The position numbers were made by a program, and so were the translations under genes. Below are positions 53,322-61,375 of a stretch of DNA of 64,000 nucleotides, in pieces. The DNA is from Alloprevotella rava (lineage in GTDB: Bacteria > Bacteroidota > Bacteroidia > Bacteroidales > Bacteroidaceae): NCBI RefSeq assembly GCF_014195585.1, contig NZ_JACICA010000006.1:62001-126000 (forward strand), in the 5' to 3' direction. Every line of letters starts with the position of its first letter. Position 1 is the first letter of the stretch. The notes under the pieces are model-generated. The model searched no databases, was not told where the DNA came from, and worked only from the letters and a program-made list of their open reading frames with translations.

Positions 53322-53368
53322 TGTCAGTATCCATGAGTAGCACTAAACCTCTGCCCTCTCGCAAATTT

Positions 53369-53439
53369 TCTTATTGCGTCAGCTGATACAACAAGACTGT
53401 CAGCTGACACCTTTATTGCATCAGCCCGCACCCTTATTG
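53369..53439. repeat. 21-bp-lattice octamer array 8
   Basis: Octamers start at 53369 (TCTTATTG), 53389 (CAACAAGA), 53411 (CTTTATTG) and 53432. The anchor base pair lies at 53372, 53393, 53414 and 53435, and a weak CAACAAAT at 53452 keeps the same step (53456). It lies in the 595-bp spacer with elements A and C. Confidence 0.83.
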
Positions 53440-53508
53440 TATTTGTGAGCACAACAAATAAGGCCGTAACTAAGAGGGAACACACTCCTCCTAAGAGTTC
53501 GTTTTTCC

Positions 53509-53689
53509 GTTGTCACGTCGTCACGTCGTCACACTTTGAGTATAACTAACTGAAAACGTATGGATTAAGCGCGTGACAACAACATGACAACAAATCGTTT
53601 GTTGTCACGCCTGCAAGCTTCTGATTATCAGCCTATTTACTCCTGCGTGACAACGTGACAACTAAAATTCAAGTTTTTACTGGTAGGAG
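53509..53689. repeat. GTTGTCAC/GTGACAAC site cluster (element C), copy 2
   Basis: This is the same order of sites as 32121-32312: GTTGTCACGTCGTCACGTCG then TCAC at the left, GCGTGACAACAACATGACAA near 53571, GTTTGTTGTCACGCC near 53597, TGCGTGACAACGTGACAACT near 53644, and TTTTTACTGGTAGGAG at the right end. Between sites the sequence is poorly conserved, so the sites themselves seem to be under selection. Confidence 0.85.
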
Positions 53690-53820
53690 TTATAATAGAA
53701 TATATAGATCTCTATCCACTATCCCCTGCGGGGACACTCTGTGATGCTGCGGTAGCTGTAGTGGCGGTATCGCACAGCACCCACATCTAATCACTCAACG
53801 CTCGCAAAGAGAAAAAATAA

Positions 53821-53888
53821 GGTTCATTCCCAAATTGTGCTGATATTTATGAGTACAGAAAAGTAGCAACGCTATTTGGAGGTAAACC
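53821..53888. repeat. Palindromic element A, inverted diverged copy
   Basis: Reading the minus strand, GCGTTGCTACTTTTCTGTAC then TCATAAATA matches the interior of 31869-31938. The ends are GGTTCATTCCCAAATT and its imperfect partner. It closes the second composite unit, 28 bp before licD. The stretch 53690-53820 holds nothing I can name. Confidence 0.83.
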
Positions 53889-53916
53889 GAAAATTAAACA
53901 AATAACACACAATCCT

Positions 53917-54726
53917 ATGACTCCCATATCTTCCGTAGAAGAACTTAAACAGATTCAGATTAATATTCTTCTTGCTATCGACAAGTTCTGCAACGAACAC
54001 AACATAAAGTACTCACTGGCTTGTGGAACACTGCTCGGCGCCATTCGCCACAAAGGGTTCATCCCTTGGGACGACGATATCGACATATACCTACTTCGTG
54101 AAGATTACAACCGACTGATTACTGCTTTCCCCACTGTTTTAGACGGAAAATACTCTCTGAATTCTCTCGAAAGAAATCCGCTTTGGAATCGTCCCTACGC
54201 AAAAGCTTTCGACACGCAAACGATAGAAATAGAGGCAGTCAAAAATAACGTTCCGAACATGGGTATAGGAATTGATGTGTTCCCCATAGACGATGTTCCC
54301 GATGATGAAGCAGAATGGAAACAGTTCGACAAACGCCGCCGCTTCTTGCAAAATTGTTATACACTAAAAACCTTGGCATGGAGAAAGGAACGCTCTTTTG
54401 GGAAAAATCTTTTCGCAGTATGCGCAAGCGTCTTATTATCTCCTTGGTCATTCCGCAAATTAGCAGAAATCATAGATAAATATTGTCAAAGGCACAACGG
54501 CAAAGGCTACAATCATATCTTTGAATGTTGCCTAGGAAGAATCTGCCGCCATAGCTTCAAAAAACAGGACATGGAACAAGTAGTTGACATTCCTTTCGAA
54601 CAATACACGTTCAAAGCAATGACTGGCTACGACGACTATCTAACCTCCACTTATGGAGATTATATGCAGCTCCCACCTAAAGAAAAGCAAGTGAGCCACC
54701 ACGTCTTTGAGGCGTATTGGAAATAA
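53917..54726 (+). CDS. LicD-family phosphotransferase
   Basis: LicD/FKTN-family enzymes transfer phosphocholine, or another phospho-alcohol, from its CDP form to a sugar on a surface glycan. The 269-residue product has the family core ACGTLLGAIRHKGFIPWDDD followed by IDIYL, with the metal-binding W-D-D-D-I-D. The acceptor-side GIGIDVFPIDDVP and the end TYGDYMQLPPKEKQVSHH are also present. Placed downstream of the LicC-PLP fusion and the opine-dehydrogenase-like enzyme, it is the probable final step of that route. A diverged fragment of a second licD 3' end lies at 55926-56112, beyond the acyltransferase. Confidence 0.92.
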   Translation: MTPISSVEELKQIQINILLAIDKFCNEHNIKYSLACGTLLGAIRHKGFIPWDDDIDIYLLREDYNRLITAFPTVLDGKYSLNSLERNPLWNRPYAKAFDTQTIEIEAVKNNVPNMGIGIDVFPIDDVPDDEAEWKQFDKRRRFLQNCYTLKTLAWRKERSFGKNLFAVCASVLLSPWSFRKLAEIIDKYCQRHNGKGYNHIFECCLGRICRHSFKKQDMEQVVDIPFEQYTFKAMTGYDDYLTSTYGDYMQLPPKEKQVSHHVFEAYWK

Positions 54727-54804
54727 AGAATAGGATTTATTGCAAGAGCCTTCTTCTATAAAACAACGAAAATCAAAAAAATAAACATATAAACTATCTC
54801 AATA

Positions 54805-55842
54805 GTGACTCCTTCAGAAATCAACTACAACTCAATAAATAATCAACGATTAGATTGGGTAGACTGGGCAAAAACGTTTTTAATGTTCTTCATTATCCTT
54901 TGCCATTCAGGCATAAGTACAGATGGAACAACATGGAAAATTATTTTTGCGTTCAACGTTCCTGGTTTTTTCTTCATCTCAGGGTATCTCTATCGTCCAC
55001 ACCCTTGGCAAAGAACTTTGAAAAGTTTTGGTATTCCGATTCTTTTCTTCTCTGTAATCAATCTTGCCTTTATACTCTTAAAGGAATATTCCTCAACAGA
55101 CAGCCATTCTGCATCATTTATCTGCAACAACATATTCAGCGGATATTTATTTGCTGGTGAACAAAACTTCTTTGTCCTATTTCCTGGTATATGGTTTATA
55201 GAAGTTCTATTCGTGTGCAGGCTTTTAATGGGAGATATAAACAAAATTTCTTTCTTCAGACAGAATTCTCTATTTACAGCTGGCGTATCAATAGCAACAA
55301 TGCTGTTTCTTTCGCATCTCACTCTCCCAGACCAACTAACATCTCCTTACATTTTCAGAGTGTTATCTTGCTTTCCTTTTATGCTTCTTGGGCATTATGC
55401 AAAAGAAGCAAATTGGATAAATCTAGTGAAAAGGCCACAGAAATTGCAAATAATAGTAGTTTCTGCTTTATTATATGTTACCATCTACAATCAAATGGGA
55501 TACATCAATATTTGGTCGAATAATTATGGCGATAATTATCTTGATTTCTTCATTTATGCTTGTGCTGCTTCAGCTTTCTTATTTTCCATTTGCAGAATAC
55601 TACCTAAAAGCAAATTTGCAGAAGTTACCAGCAAAGGAACTCTCTTAATACTAGGCATACACATGATGCTAATTGTTGTCCTGCGCCATGTATTCAAGAA
55701 AATGGGTCTTGAACCTGAAAACGAAATAATCTGCTGGATGATATCAATTATCACCATCTTCCTTTGCTATCTTCCGATAAAATGGTGTATAAATCATGCT
55801 CCAATATTGATTGGGAAGATTCCATCAGGTAAAAAGAAATAG
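54805..55842 (+). CDS. Acyltransferase family 3 membrane protein
   Basis: This is an inner-membrane enzyme of the type that O-acetylates or otherwise acylates surface polysaccharides. The 345-residue product has about ten membrane segments. The family N-terminus RLDWVDWAKTFLMFFIILCH has the conserved Arg and the active-site His region, followed by AFNVPGFFFISGYLYRP. The start is GTG at 54805; no nearby ATG gives the same N-terminus and no strong ribosome site is visible. It is A+T-rich and lies between licD and a licD remnant, which suggests it was inserted there as a cassette. Confidence 0.88.
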   Translation: MTPSEINYNSINNQRLDWVDWAKTFLMFFIILCHSGISTDGTTWKIIFAFNVPGFFFISGYLYRPHPWQRTLKSFGIPILFFSVINLAFILLKEYSSTDSHSASFICNNIFSGYLFAGEQNFFVLFPGIWFIEVLFVCRLLMGDINKISFFRQNSLFTAGVSIATMLFLSHLTLPDQLTSPYIFRVLSCFPFMLLGHYAKEANWINLVKRPQKLQIIVVSALLYVTIYNQMGYINIWSNNYGDNYLDFFIYACAASAFLFSICRILPKSKFAEVTSKGTLLILGIHMMLIVVLRHVFKKMGLEPENEIICWMISIITIFLCYLPIKWCINHAPILIGKIPSGKKK

Positions 55843-55925
55843 ACACACTGATTGGAGTATATGTTTTCAAGACTAACAACTAAAGTACGCTCTCAATTTG
55901 CAGGAGCTTCTGATCGTTCTAAATT

Positions 55926-56112
55926 GGCCGCTACTACTCCAAAAAACAAGAATTGGAACAAGTAGTTGACATCCCCTTCGAACAATACACGTTCAAAGGA
56001 AGTAATAACTAGCTATGATAATTATCTAACCTCAACTTATGGAGATTAGATGCAGCTCCCCTAAAAAGAAAAACAAATAAGCCACAATGTCTTTGAGGCG
56101 TATTGGAAATAA
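55926..56112 (+). pseudogene. Remnant 3' end of a second licD gene
   Basis: This stretch aligns with 54543-54726, the last 60 codons of licD. In one frame it reads GRYYSKKQELEQVVDIPFEQ then YTFKG, against EQVVDIPFEQYTFK in licD, and is then broken by in-frame stops and small insertions and deletions before the shared end VFEAYWK and stop at 56110-56112. It is clearly diverged rather than a fresh copy. The upstream edge is unclear. No start codon or complete product exists. Confidence 0.85.
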
Positions 56113-56148
56113 TAAGTAACTAACATCGTCAACAAGAAATTTAATTAT

Positions 56149-57315
56149 ATGAATTATATGAAAACAATAATGCTCGTTTTCGGGACTCGCCCCGAAGCCA
56201 TCAAGATGGCCCCCCTCGTGAAGGAATTTCAAAAGCATCCAGACGCATTCAAGACAGTCGTATGTGTAACAGGTCAGCACAGAGAAATGCTAGACCAAGT
56301 GCTTACCATCTTTGACATCAAGCCAGACTACGATCTCAACATCATGAAGCAGGGACAGGATCTCTATGATGTTACAGCACGTGTACTTGTTGGAATGAGA
56401 GATGTCCTCAAAGAAGTTCAGCCAAACGTAGTGCTCGTGCATGGAGACACCACAACCAGCACAGCAGCAGCTCTAGCAGCTTTCTATCAGCAAATACCTG
56501 TAGGGCATATCGAAGCAGGACTCAGAACACACAATATATACAGTCCTTGGCCAGAAGAGATGAACAGACAAATCACAGGAAGAATCGCCACCTACGATTT
56601 TGCGCCAACTCCGCTTAGCAGAGAAAATCTCCTCAAAGAAAATGTTACTGAAAAAAACATAACAGTTACAGGTAACACTGTCATAGACGCGCTCTACTGG
56701 GTCGTTGACAAAATTAAAAACAACAAAACATTAGATGCACAACTTGAGCAGATTCTTAGCAACGCAGGATACGACACCAAACGCCTCAACAAGGGAAAAC
56801 GTCTCGTTTTAATTACCGGGCATCGCCGAGAAAACTTTGGAAAAGGATTCATCAATATGTGTCGAGCTATACAAACTCTCAACAAAAAATATCCAGACGT
56901 TGATTTTGTTTACCCTATGCACCTCAATCCGAACGTGCGTAAACCCATTCACGAAGTATTCGGAGAAAACCTTAACAACCTGGGAAATATGTTCTTCATA
57001 GAACCTCTTGAATACCTCAGTTTTGTTTATCTGATGGAGAAATCAAACATTGTTCTCACAGATAGCGGTGGCATACAAGAAGAAGCTCCAGGATTAGGCA
57101 AGCCTGTACTCGTGATGCGCGATACTACCGAACGTCCAGAAGCGCTTAGTGCAGGGACGGTCAAACTTGTTGGGACAGATTATGACAAGATTGTCAATGA
57201 AGTAAGTCAGCTTATCGACAACATCAATGCCTACGAACAAATGAGCAAAGCCGTAAATCCTTATGGGGATGGAAAAGCTTGTGCGAGAATTGTAGAGAAA
57301 TTCAAAACAGAATAA
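56149..57315 (+). CDS. wecB: UDP-N-acetylglucosamine 2-epimerase (non-hydrolysing)
   Basis: The enzyme interconverts UDP-GlcNAc and UDP-ManNAc in the cytoplasm. The 388-residue product has the family start MLVFGTRPEAIKMAPLVKEF, HGDTTTSTAAALAAFY, GHIEAGLRTHNIYSPWPEE, ITGHRRENFGKGFINMC and TDSGGIQEEAPGLGKPVLVM. It feeds the dehydrogenase WecC at 58894, from which it is separated by a flippase, to make UDP-ManNAcA. It starts 36 bp after the licD remnant, at MNYMKT; the second Met at 56158 is an alternative. Confidence 0.96.
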   Translation: MNYMKTIMLVFGTRPEAIKMAPLVKEFQKHPDAFKTVVCVTGQHREMLDQVLTIFDIKPDYDLNIMKQGQDLYDVTARVLVGMRDVLKEVQPNVVLVHGDTTTSTAAALAAFYQQIPVGHIEAGLRTHNIYSPWPEEMNRQITGRIATYDFAPTPLSRENLLKENVTEKNITVTGNTVIDALYWVVDKIKNNKTLDAQLEQILSNAGYDTKRLNKGKRLVLITGHRRENFGKGFINMCRAIQTLNKKYPDVDFVYPMHLNPNVRKPIHEVFGENLNNLGNMFFIEPLEYLSFVYLMEKSNIVLTDSGGIQEEAPGLGKPVLVMRDTTERPEALSAGTVKLVGTDYDKIVNEVSQLIDNINAYEQMSKAVNPYGDGKACARIVEKFKTE

Positions 57316-57361
57316 TTTAAAATTATTAAAAATTTAACAGGCTCCTGTACTAATAATCCTA

Positions 57362-57370
57362 TAACTTTGC
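57362..57370 (+). promoter_or_regulatory. Bacteroidetes -7 box for the second flippase
   Basis: TAACTTTGC is an exact TAnnTTTGC match. It gives a leader of about 185 nt to the ATG at 57559. The leader is A+T-rich with only small hairpins such as CATAG/CTATG near 57521-57535. Confidence 0.6.
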
Positions 57371-57558
57371 AAGTATTGATTTCTATCTACAATAAATCAT
57401 TTCAAACCTGTAAATAATTATATCCTACTTTTATAGATCTATCAGTATTTTACAAAGTTTATATACCAAAGTAAAAGAAAGCCTATTCTTAAAGGAATCA
57501 TAAATACTACGACAATCATAGTCTTTTCTATGAGACGAAAGCTCTAAGGTATATATAT

Positions 57559-58875
57559 ATGACTAGAGAAAAAAAACATCTTTACAGAAGAATCAAAACA
57601 AAGATAGAAACTTCTGAAATAGCAACACGTATGGCCCATGGAGCCTTTTGGTCATTCTCTGGAACAGCTTTGGCAAAGCTTGTAATACTTCTTGCAGGTA
57701 TTGCTTGCGCACATGTCCTTGGTCAAAAAGAATATGGTGAATTTAACATGGTACGCTCCACGATAAATCTCTTTATTGTTTTTGGTGCTGCAGGTCTCGG
57801 ATTGACTGCTACAAAATATATTGCTCAGTTCAAAACAAGTGATCAAGAACATGTTAGTTCAATTTATATACTTACAAATTTTTTCGCTTTCGGTACAGGA
57901 TGCTTAGTAACCGCAGCTATTTTCTTTTTATCCCCAACACTTGCAAATCGCACACTAAATGCACCAGAACTTACTTCTACAATCCAATTAGGAGCGCTTC
58001 TGCTATTTTTAGCAGTTATCGACTCAGCTCAACAAGGAACTTTAGCAGGCTTTGAAGATTTCAAATCTATAGCTATAAATACGCTTGTCGGAAGCTTTTC
58101 TGAAGCTGCTTGTATGCTTATCGGAGGATATTTCTACGGAGTAAATGGAGCTATCTTAGGTTATGGTTGTGGATTCATCACTCTATATGTAACTAATAAT
58201 ATAGCGATTAGACGCAACTTACATACACTCCAGATAAGACCACATTTTTCACAGCTAAGAAAAGAAGACTTAAAGCTATTGTATACATTTAGTCTACCTG
58301 CAGCATTATCTTCTATAATGATTGCCCCAACATATTGGATTATACGTACAATGCTTGTTCGAAACACGTCTTTTTCAGAACTGGCTATATATGAAGCTGC
58401 AGATCAATGGAAAACTATAATTTTATTCATTCCTACGGCAGTCAGTCAGATTGTTCTTCCTATACTCTCAAGCATTGTTCATGAAGATCAAAAGAAGTAC
58501 AAAAAGATCCTTTACTATAACATCTCGTTAAATGCAATAATTGCAACGATCCTTTCTCTCATCATTTGCATAGGTAGTAATTTTATACTGAGTATATATG
58601 GTAAAGGCTTTACAAACCACTGGACGCTAATCTTTTTAGCAATCTCAACAATATTCACCTCTATTTCTTCAGTAGTAGGTTTGTCTATCTCCAGTCGCTC
58701 TAAGATGTGGACAGGATTCTCTTTCAATATTTTATGGGGCATCATGGCCGTTTTATTTAGCTCTATTTTCTTACAAAATGGGCTCGCTTCTACAGGAATT
58801 TCACTTGCAATCCTATGCTCATATATCATTCATGCAATACTGCAAATTATATATCTCAGACACATTATAAAATAA
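57559..58875 (+). CDS. Second polysaccharide flippase (Wzx-type, MOP superfamily)
   Basis: The 438-residue integral membrane protein has about twelve hydrophobic segments. The N-terminus reads ATRMAHGAFWSFSGTALAKL, followed by LGQKEYGEFNMVRSTINLFI and the G-L-G-L-T-A-T-K-Y pattern of Wzx-like MOP transporters. It would export lipid-linked repeat units of the second glycan. It differs clearly in sequence from the flippase at 26623, so each polysaccharide has its own exporter. It starts a new transcription block with its own promoter and precedes wecC by 18 bp. Confidence 0.9.
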   Translation: MTREKKHLYRRIKTKIETSEIATRMAHGAFWSFSGTALAKLVILLAGIACAHVLGQKEYGEFNMVRSTINLFIVFGAAGLGLTATKYIAQFKTSDQEHVSSIYILTNFFAFGTGCLVTAAIFFLSPTLANRTLNAPELTSTIQLGALLLFLAVIDSAQQGTLAGFEDFKSIAINTLVGSFSEAACMLIGGYFYGVNGAILGYGCGFITLYVTNNIAIRRNLHTLQIRPHFSQLRKEDLKLLYTFSLPAALSSIMIAPTYWIIRTMLVRNTSFSELAIYEAADQWKTIILFIPTAVSQIVLPILSSIVHEDQKKYKKILYYNISLNAIIATILSLIICIGSNFILSIYGKGFTNHWTLIFLAISTIFTSISSVVGLSISSRSKMWTGFSFNILWGIMAVLFSSIFLQNGLASTGISLAILCSYIIHAILQIIYLRHIIK

Positions 58876-58893
58876 TAAATAAAATTTTAGATA

Positions 58894-60114
58894 ATGATTA
58901 ATGTAATTGGATTAGGCTATATAGGTCTTCCTACAGCCCTGATGATGGCCTCTCATGGTGTTGAAGTTATCGGCACCGATTATAATAAGGAACTTGTAGA
59001 CTCTCTAAATCACGGCAAAACAACATTCAAAGAAAAAGGCCTTGATGAACTTTTCAATGCTGCTGTCAAAGCAGGAATTAGGTTCACCCACAAGTATCAG
59101 AGCACTGATATGTACATTGTATCAGTGCCTACTCCTTACGATCATTTTTCAAAAAAAGTCGATGCATGCTATATTATTGCAGCAGTGAAAAATATTATGA
59201 AGGTTTGTCCAAAGGGTGCAACCATTGTAATTGAGTCCACTGTCAGTCCTGGAACGATAGACAAATTTATACGTCCTGTCATTGAAGAAAACGGATTCAA
59301 AATAGGGAAAGATATAAATTTAGTTCATGCGCCAGAACGTATTATTCCTGGCAATATGATTTACGAATTACTGCACAACAACCGCACCATTGGAGCCGAC
59401 AATTTAGAAATTGGAGAGAAAGTAAAAAGTTATTACTCATCTTTCTGTCAAGGAGATATTGTTGTTACAGACATTCGTACGGCAGAAATGACCAAAGTTG
59501 TAGAAAACACATTTAGAGCTGTCAATATTGCTTTTGCAAACGAATTAAGCCGCATCTGCCGTCATGATAACATGGACGTGTATGAGATTATTAAAATCTG
59601 CAATATGCACCCACGTGTCAATATCCTCAATCCTGGCCCTGGAGTCGGAGGACATTGCATTAGTGTGGATCCATGGTTTTTAGTCGGCGATTATCCTCAA
59701 TTGGCAAAAGTGATTGACGAATCGATGAGAACAAACGATAGCCAACCAACTTTTGTTTTAGAACGTATTTATGAGATCATGAAGAATAACGGTATTTCAG
59801 GCAACCGACGAGTAGGCTTATATGGTTTGACTTACAAGGAGAATGTTGATGATGTGCGTGAAAGCCCTACACTCCAACTAATCAACATACAAGAACGTCA
59901 TTTGGCGCATCCATTGAAGAGCTATGACCCATTCGTTACAGAAGACATTGTACCTAATCAAATTCATAATCTTGATGATTTCTTAAACGATATTGATATG
60001 GTTGTCATCATGGTTAAACACGATGAGATCAGAAATAACATAAATAAATTAAAGGGTAAGATTATTCTCGACTGTCAAAATATCATTGACTTACCTGGAG
60101 TTTATCACATCTAA
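58894..60114 (+). CDS. wecC: UDP-N-acetyl-D-mannosamine dehydrogenase
   Basis: WecC oxidises UDP-ManNAc twice to UDP-ManNAcA with NAD+. The 406-residue product has the N-terminal Rossmann loop VIGLGYIGLPTALMMA, SVPTPYDH, ESTVSPGT, EMTKVVENTFRAVNIAFANE and the catalytic cysteine in GPGVGGHCISVDPWF (about residue 255). The closing NAD/UDP domain is YGLTYKENVDDVRESPTLQL. Together with wecB it supplies an acidic sugar to the second glycan. A 16-bp stem structure follows the stop codon. Confidence 0.96.
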   Translation: MINVIGLGYIGLPTALMMASHGVEVIGTDYNKELVDSLNHGKTTFKEKGLDELFNAAVKAGIRFTHKYQSTDMYIVSVPTPYDHFSKKVDACYIIAAVKNIMKVCPKGATIVIESTVSPGTIDKFIRPVIEENGFKIGKDINLVHAPERIIPGNMIYELLHNNRTIGADNLEIGEKVKSYYSSFCQGDIVVTDIRTAEMTKVVENTFRAVNIAFANELSRICRHDNMDVYEIIKICNMHPRVNILNPGPGVGGHCISVDPWFLVGDYPQLAKVIDESMRTNDSQPTFVLERIYEIMKNNGISGNRRVGLYGLTYKENVDDVRESPTLQLINIQERHLAHPLKSYDPFVTEDIVPNQIHNLDDFLNDIDMVVIMVKHDEIRNNINKLKGKIILDCQNIIDLPGVYHI

Positions 60115-60131
60115 TTATTCTATTTTTTATT

Positions 60132-60180
60132 AAATTCAGATTTCTAAGTCCTTCTGTTTTAGATATCTGAATTTTCTATT
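60132..60180 (+). terminator. Hairpin terminator after wecC
   Basis: AAATTCAGATTTCTAA (60132-60147) pairs with TTAGATATCTGAATTT (60159-60174) with one mismatch and is followed by CTATTTTAATT. The stem is A+T-rich, so partial termination is possible. Confidence 0.65.
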
Positions 60181-60238
60181 TTAATTGTATTTCCCCTAAT
60201 GAAAATACACTTTTAGAAAAGGAAAAGGATATTTTATA

Positions 60239-61375
60239 ATGACATCTATGAAAGCTTTCATCATTTATAAACATTTATTAGACTTAGATGGTAACAATTT
60301 CGTAATAGGAGGAATTGAAACCTATTTAGAAAATTTAGCTCGGGTGATTATTAAATTAGGAATCTTTCCCATAATAGTTCAATGCGCTAATAAAAATTTC
60401 TCAAAAAAGGTTGAAGGAATCCAATTTTATGGATTCAAGCATTCTGTCAACAACGATTTCCATAAATTTCTGTATAAAAAAATAAAGAACAAAATAAAGG
60501 AAGAAGATATACTGATCTGGGGAACAGATACTTTCTCTATTAAGACAGATCATAAAAGATCTATTTCTATACAGCATGGGATAGATTTTGATTATTACCC
60601 GTTAGAAGATAAATTCAGATATAAAGCCTATAAATTGGGTCTAGGCCATTTCTTTAAATTCTTACAACGACGAAGAGCTCGTAAAGTTTTTACAAAAGCA
60701 AAGTATCACGTTTGTGTTGATTACAATTTTTGGAATTGGTACAGAACTTTTTGTCTTCCTGATGAAGAAGACAAAATTTTTGTTATACCTAACTTTTCTC
60801 ATTTACACGACAAAAGACTTTTCCCAAAGCCTACAGACAAGCCAATAGAAGTCTTATTTGCTAGAAGATTTGTTAGAAGAAGAGGAATAGAAATTTTCAT
60901 GAACGTGGTGCAGCATTTCAAAAATACTGATTCACTACACTTCACTTTTGCAGGTGATGGCCCATACTTAGATCAAGTAGAAAAAATAGCAAAAAACAAT
61001 AAAAATGTAAAAATAACCAAATATAAACAAGCAGAATCATTAGCTTTCCATAGCTGTTTTGATATCGCCATCATTCCTACTATAGGATCTGAAGGTACAT
61101 CTTTCTCCTTGTTAGAGGCTATGTCGACAGGAAATGTTTGCATCTGTACCTGTGTTGGCGGTATGACAAATATCATACTTGATAATTTTAATGGATATTT
61201 TGTTCGCCCTAATTCATCTAAAGATATAATTGATAAAATTTCTTTTTTAACAAAGAATCCAGAAAAAATTGAATACTTATCTCAAAATGCACAAAAGACT
61301 ATTGAATCTTCTTTTTCATTTGATATTTGGGAACAACGCTGGATTAACATATTAAAAGAAATTACAGAACAATGA
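60239..61375 (+). CDS. Glycosyltransferase, GT4-like
   Basis: The 378-residue GT-B enzyme starts MTSMKAFIIYKHLLDLDGNN; the Met at 60248 is an alternative start. It has GGIETYLENLARVI as the N-terminal loop and IQHGIDFDYYPLEDKF. The C-terminal lobe begins VLFARRFVRRRGIEIFMNVV, and the donor site is IIPTIGSEGTSFSLLEAMST. It is strongly A+T-rich, like its followers, and overlaps the polymerase by 4 bp (ATGA). It would add a sugar to the second repeat unit. Confidence 0.9.
   Translation: MTSMKAFIIYKHLLDLDGNNFVIGGIETYLENLARVIIKLGIFPIIVQCANKNFSKKVEGIQFYGFKHSVNNDFHKFLYKKIKNKIKEEDILIWGTDTFSIKTDHKRSISIQHGIDFDYYPLEDKFRYKAYKLGLGHFFKFLQRRRARKVFTKAKYHVCVDYNFWNWYRTFCLPDEEDKIFVIPNFSHLHDKRLFPKPTDKPIEVLFARRFVRRRGIEIFMNVVQHFKNTDSLHFTFAGDGPYLDQVEKIAKNNKNVKITKYKQAESLAFHSCFDIAIIPTIGSEGTSFSLLEAMSTGNVCICTCVGGMTNIILDNFNGYFVRPNSSKDIIDKISFLTKNPEKIEYLSQNAQKTIESSFSFDIWEQRWINILKEITEQ

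Noticed and set aside
29-53439. The octamer arrays as CRISPR arrays
   Set aside because: The repeated part is only 8 bp, it flips orientation within an array, the spacers resemble each other, and no cas gene is present.
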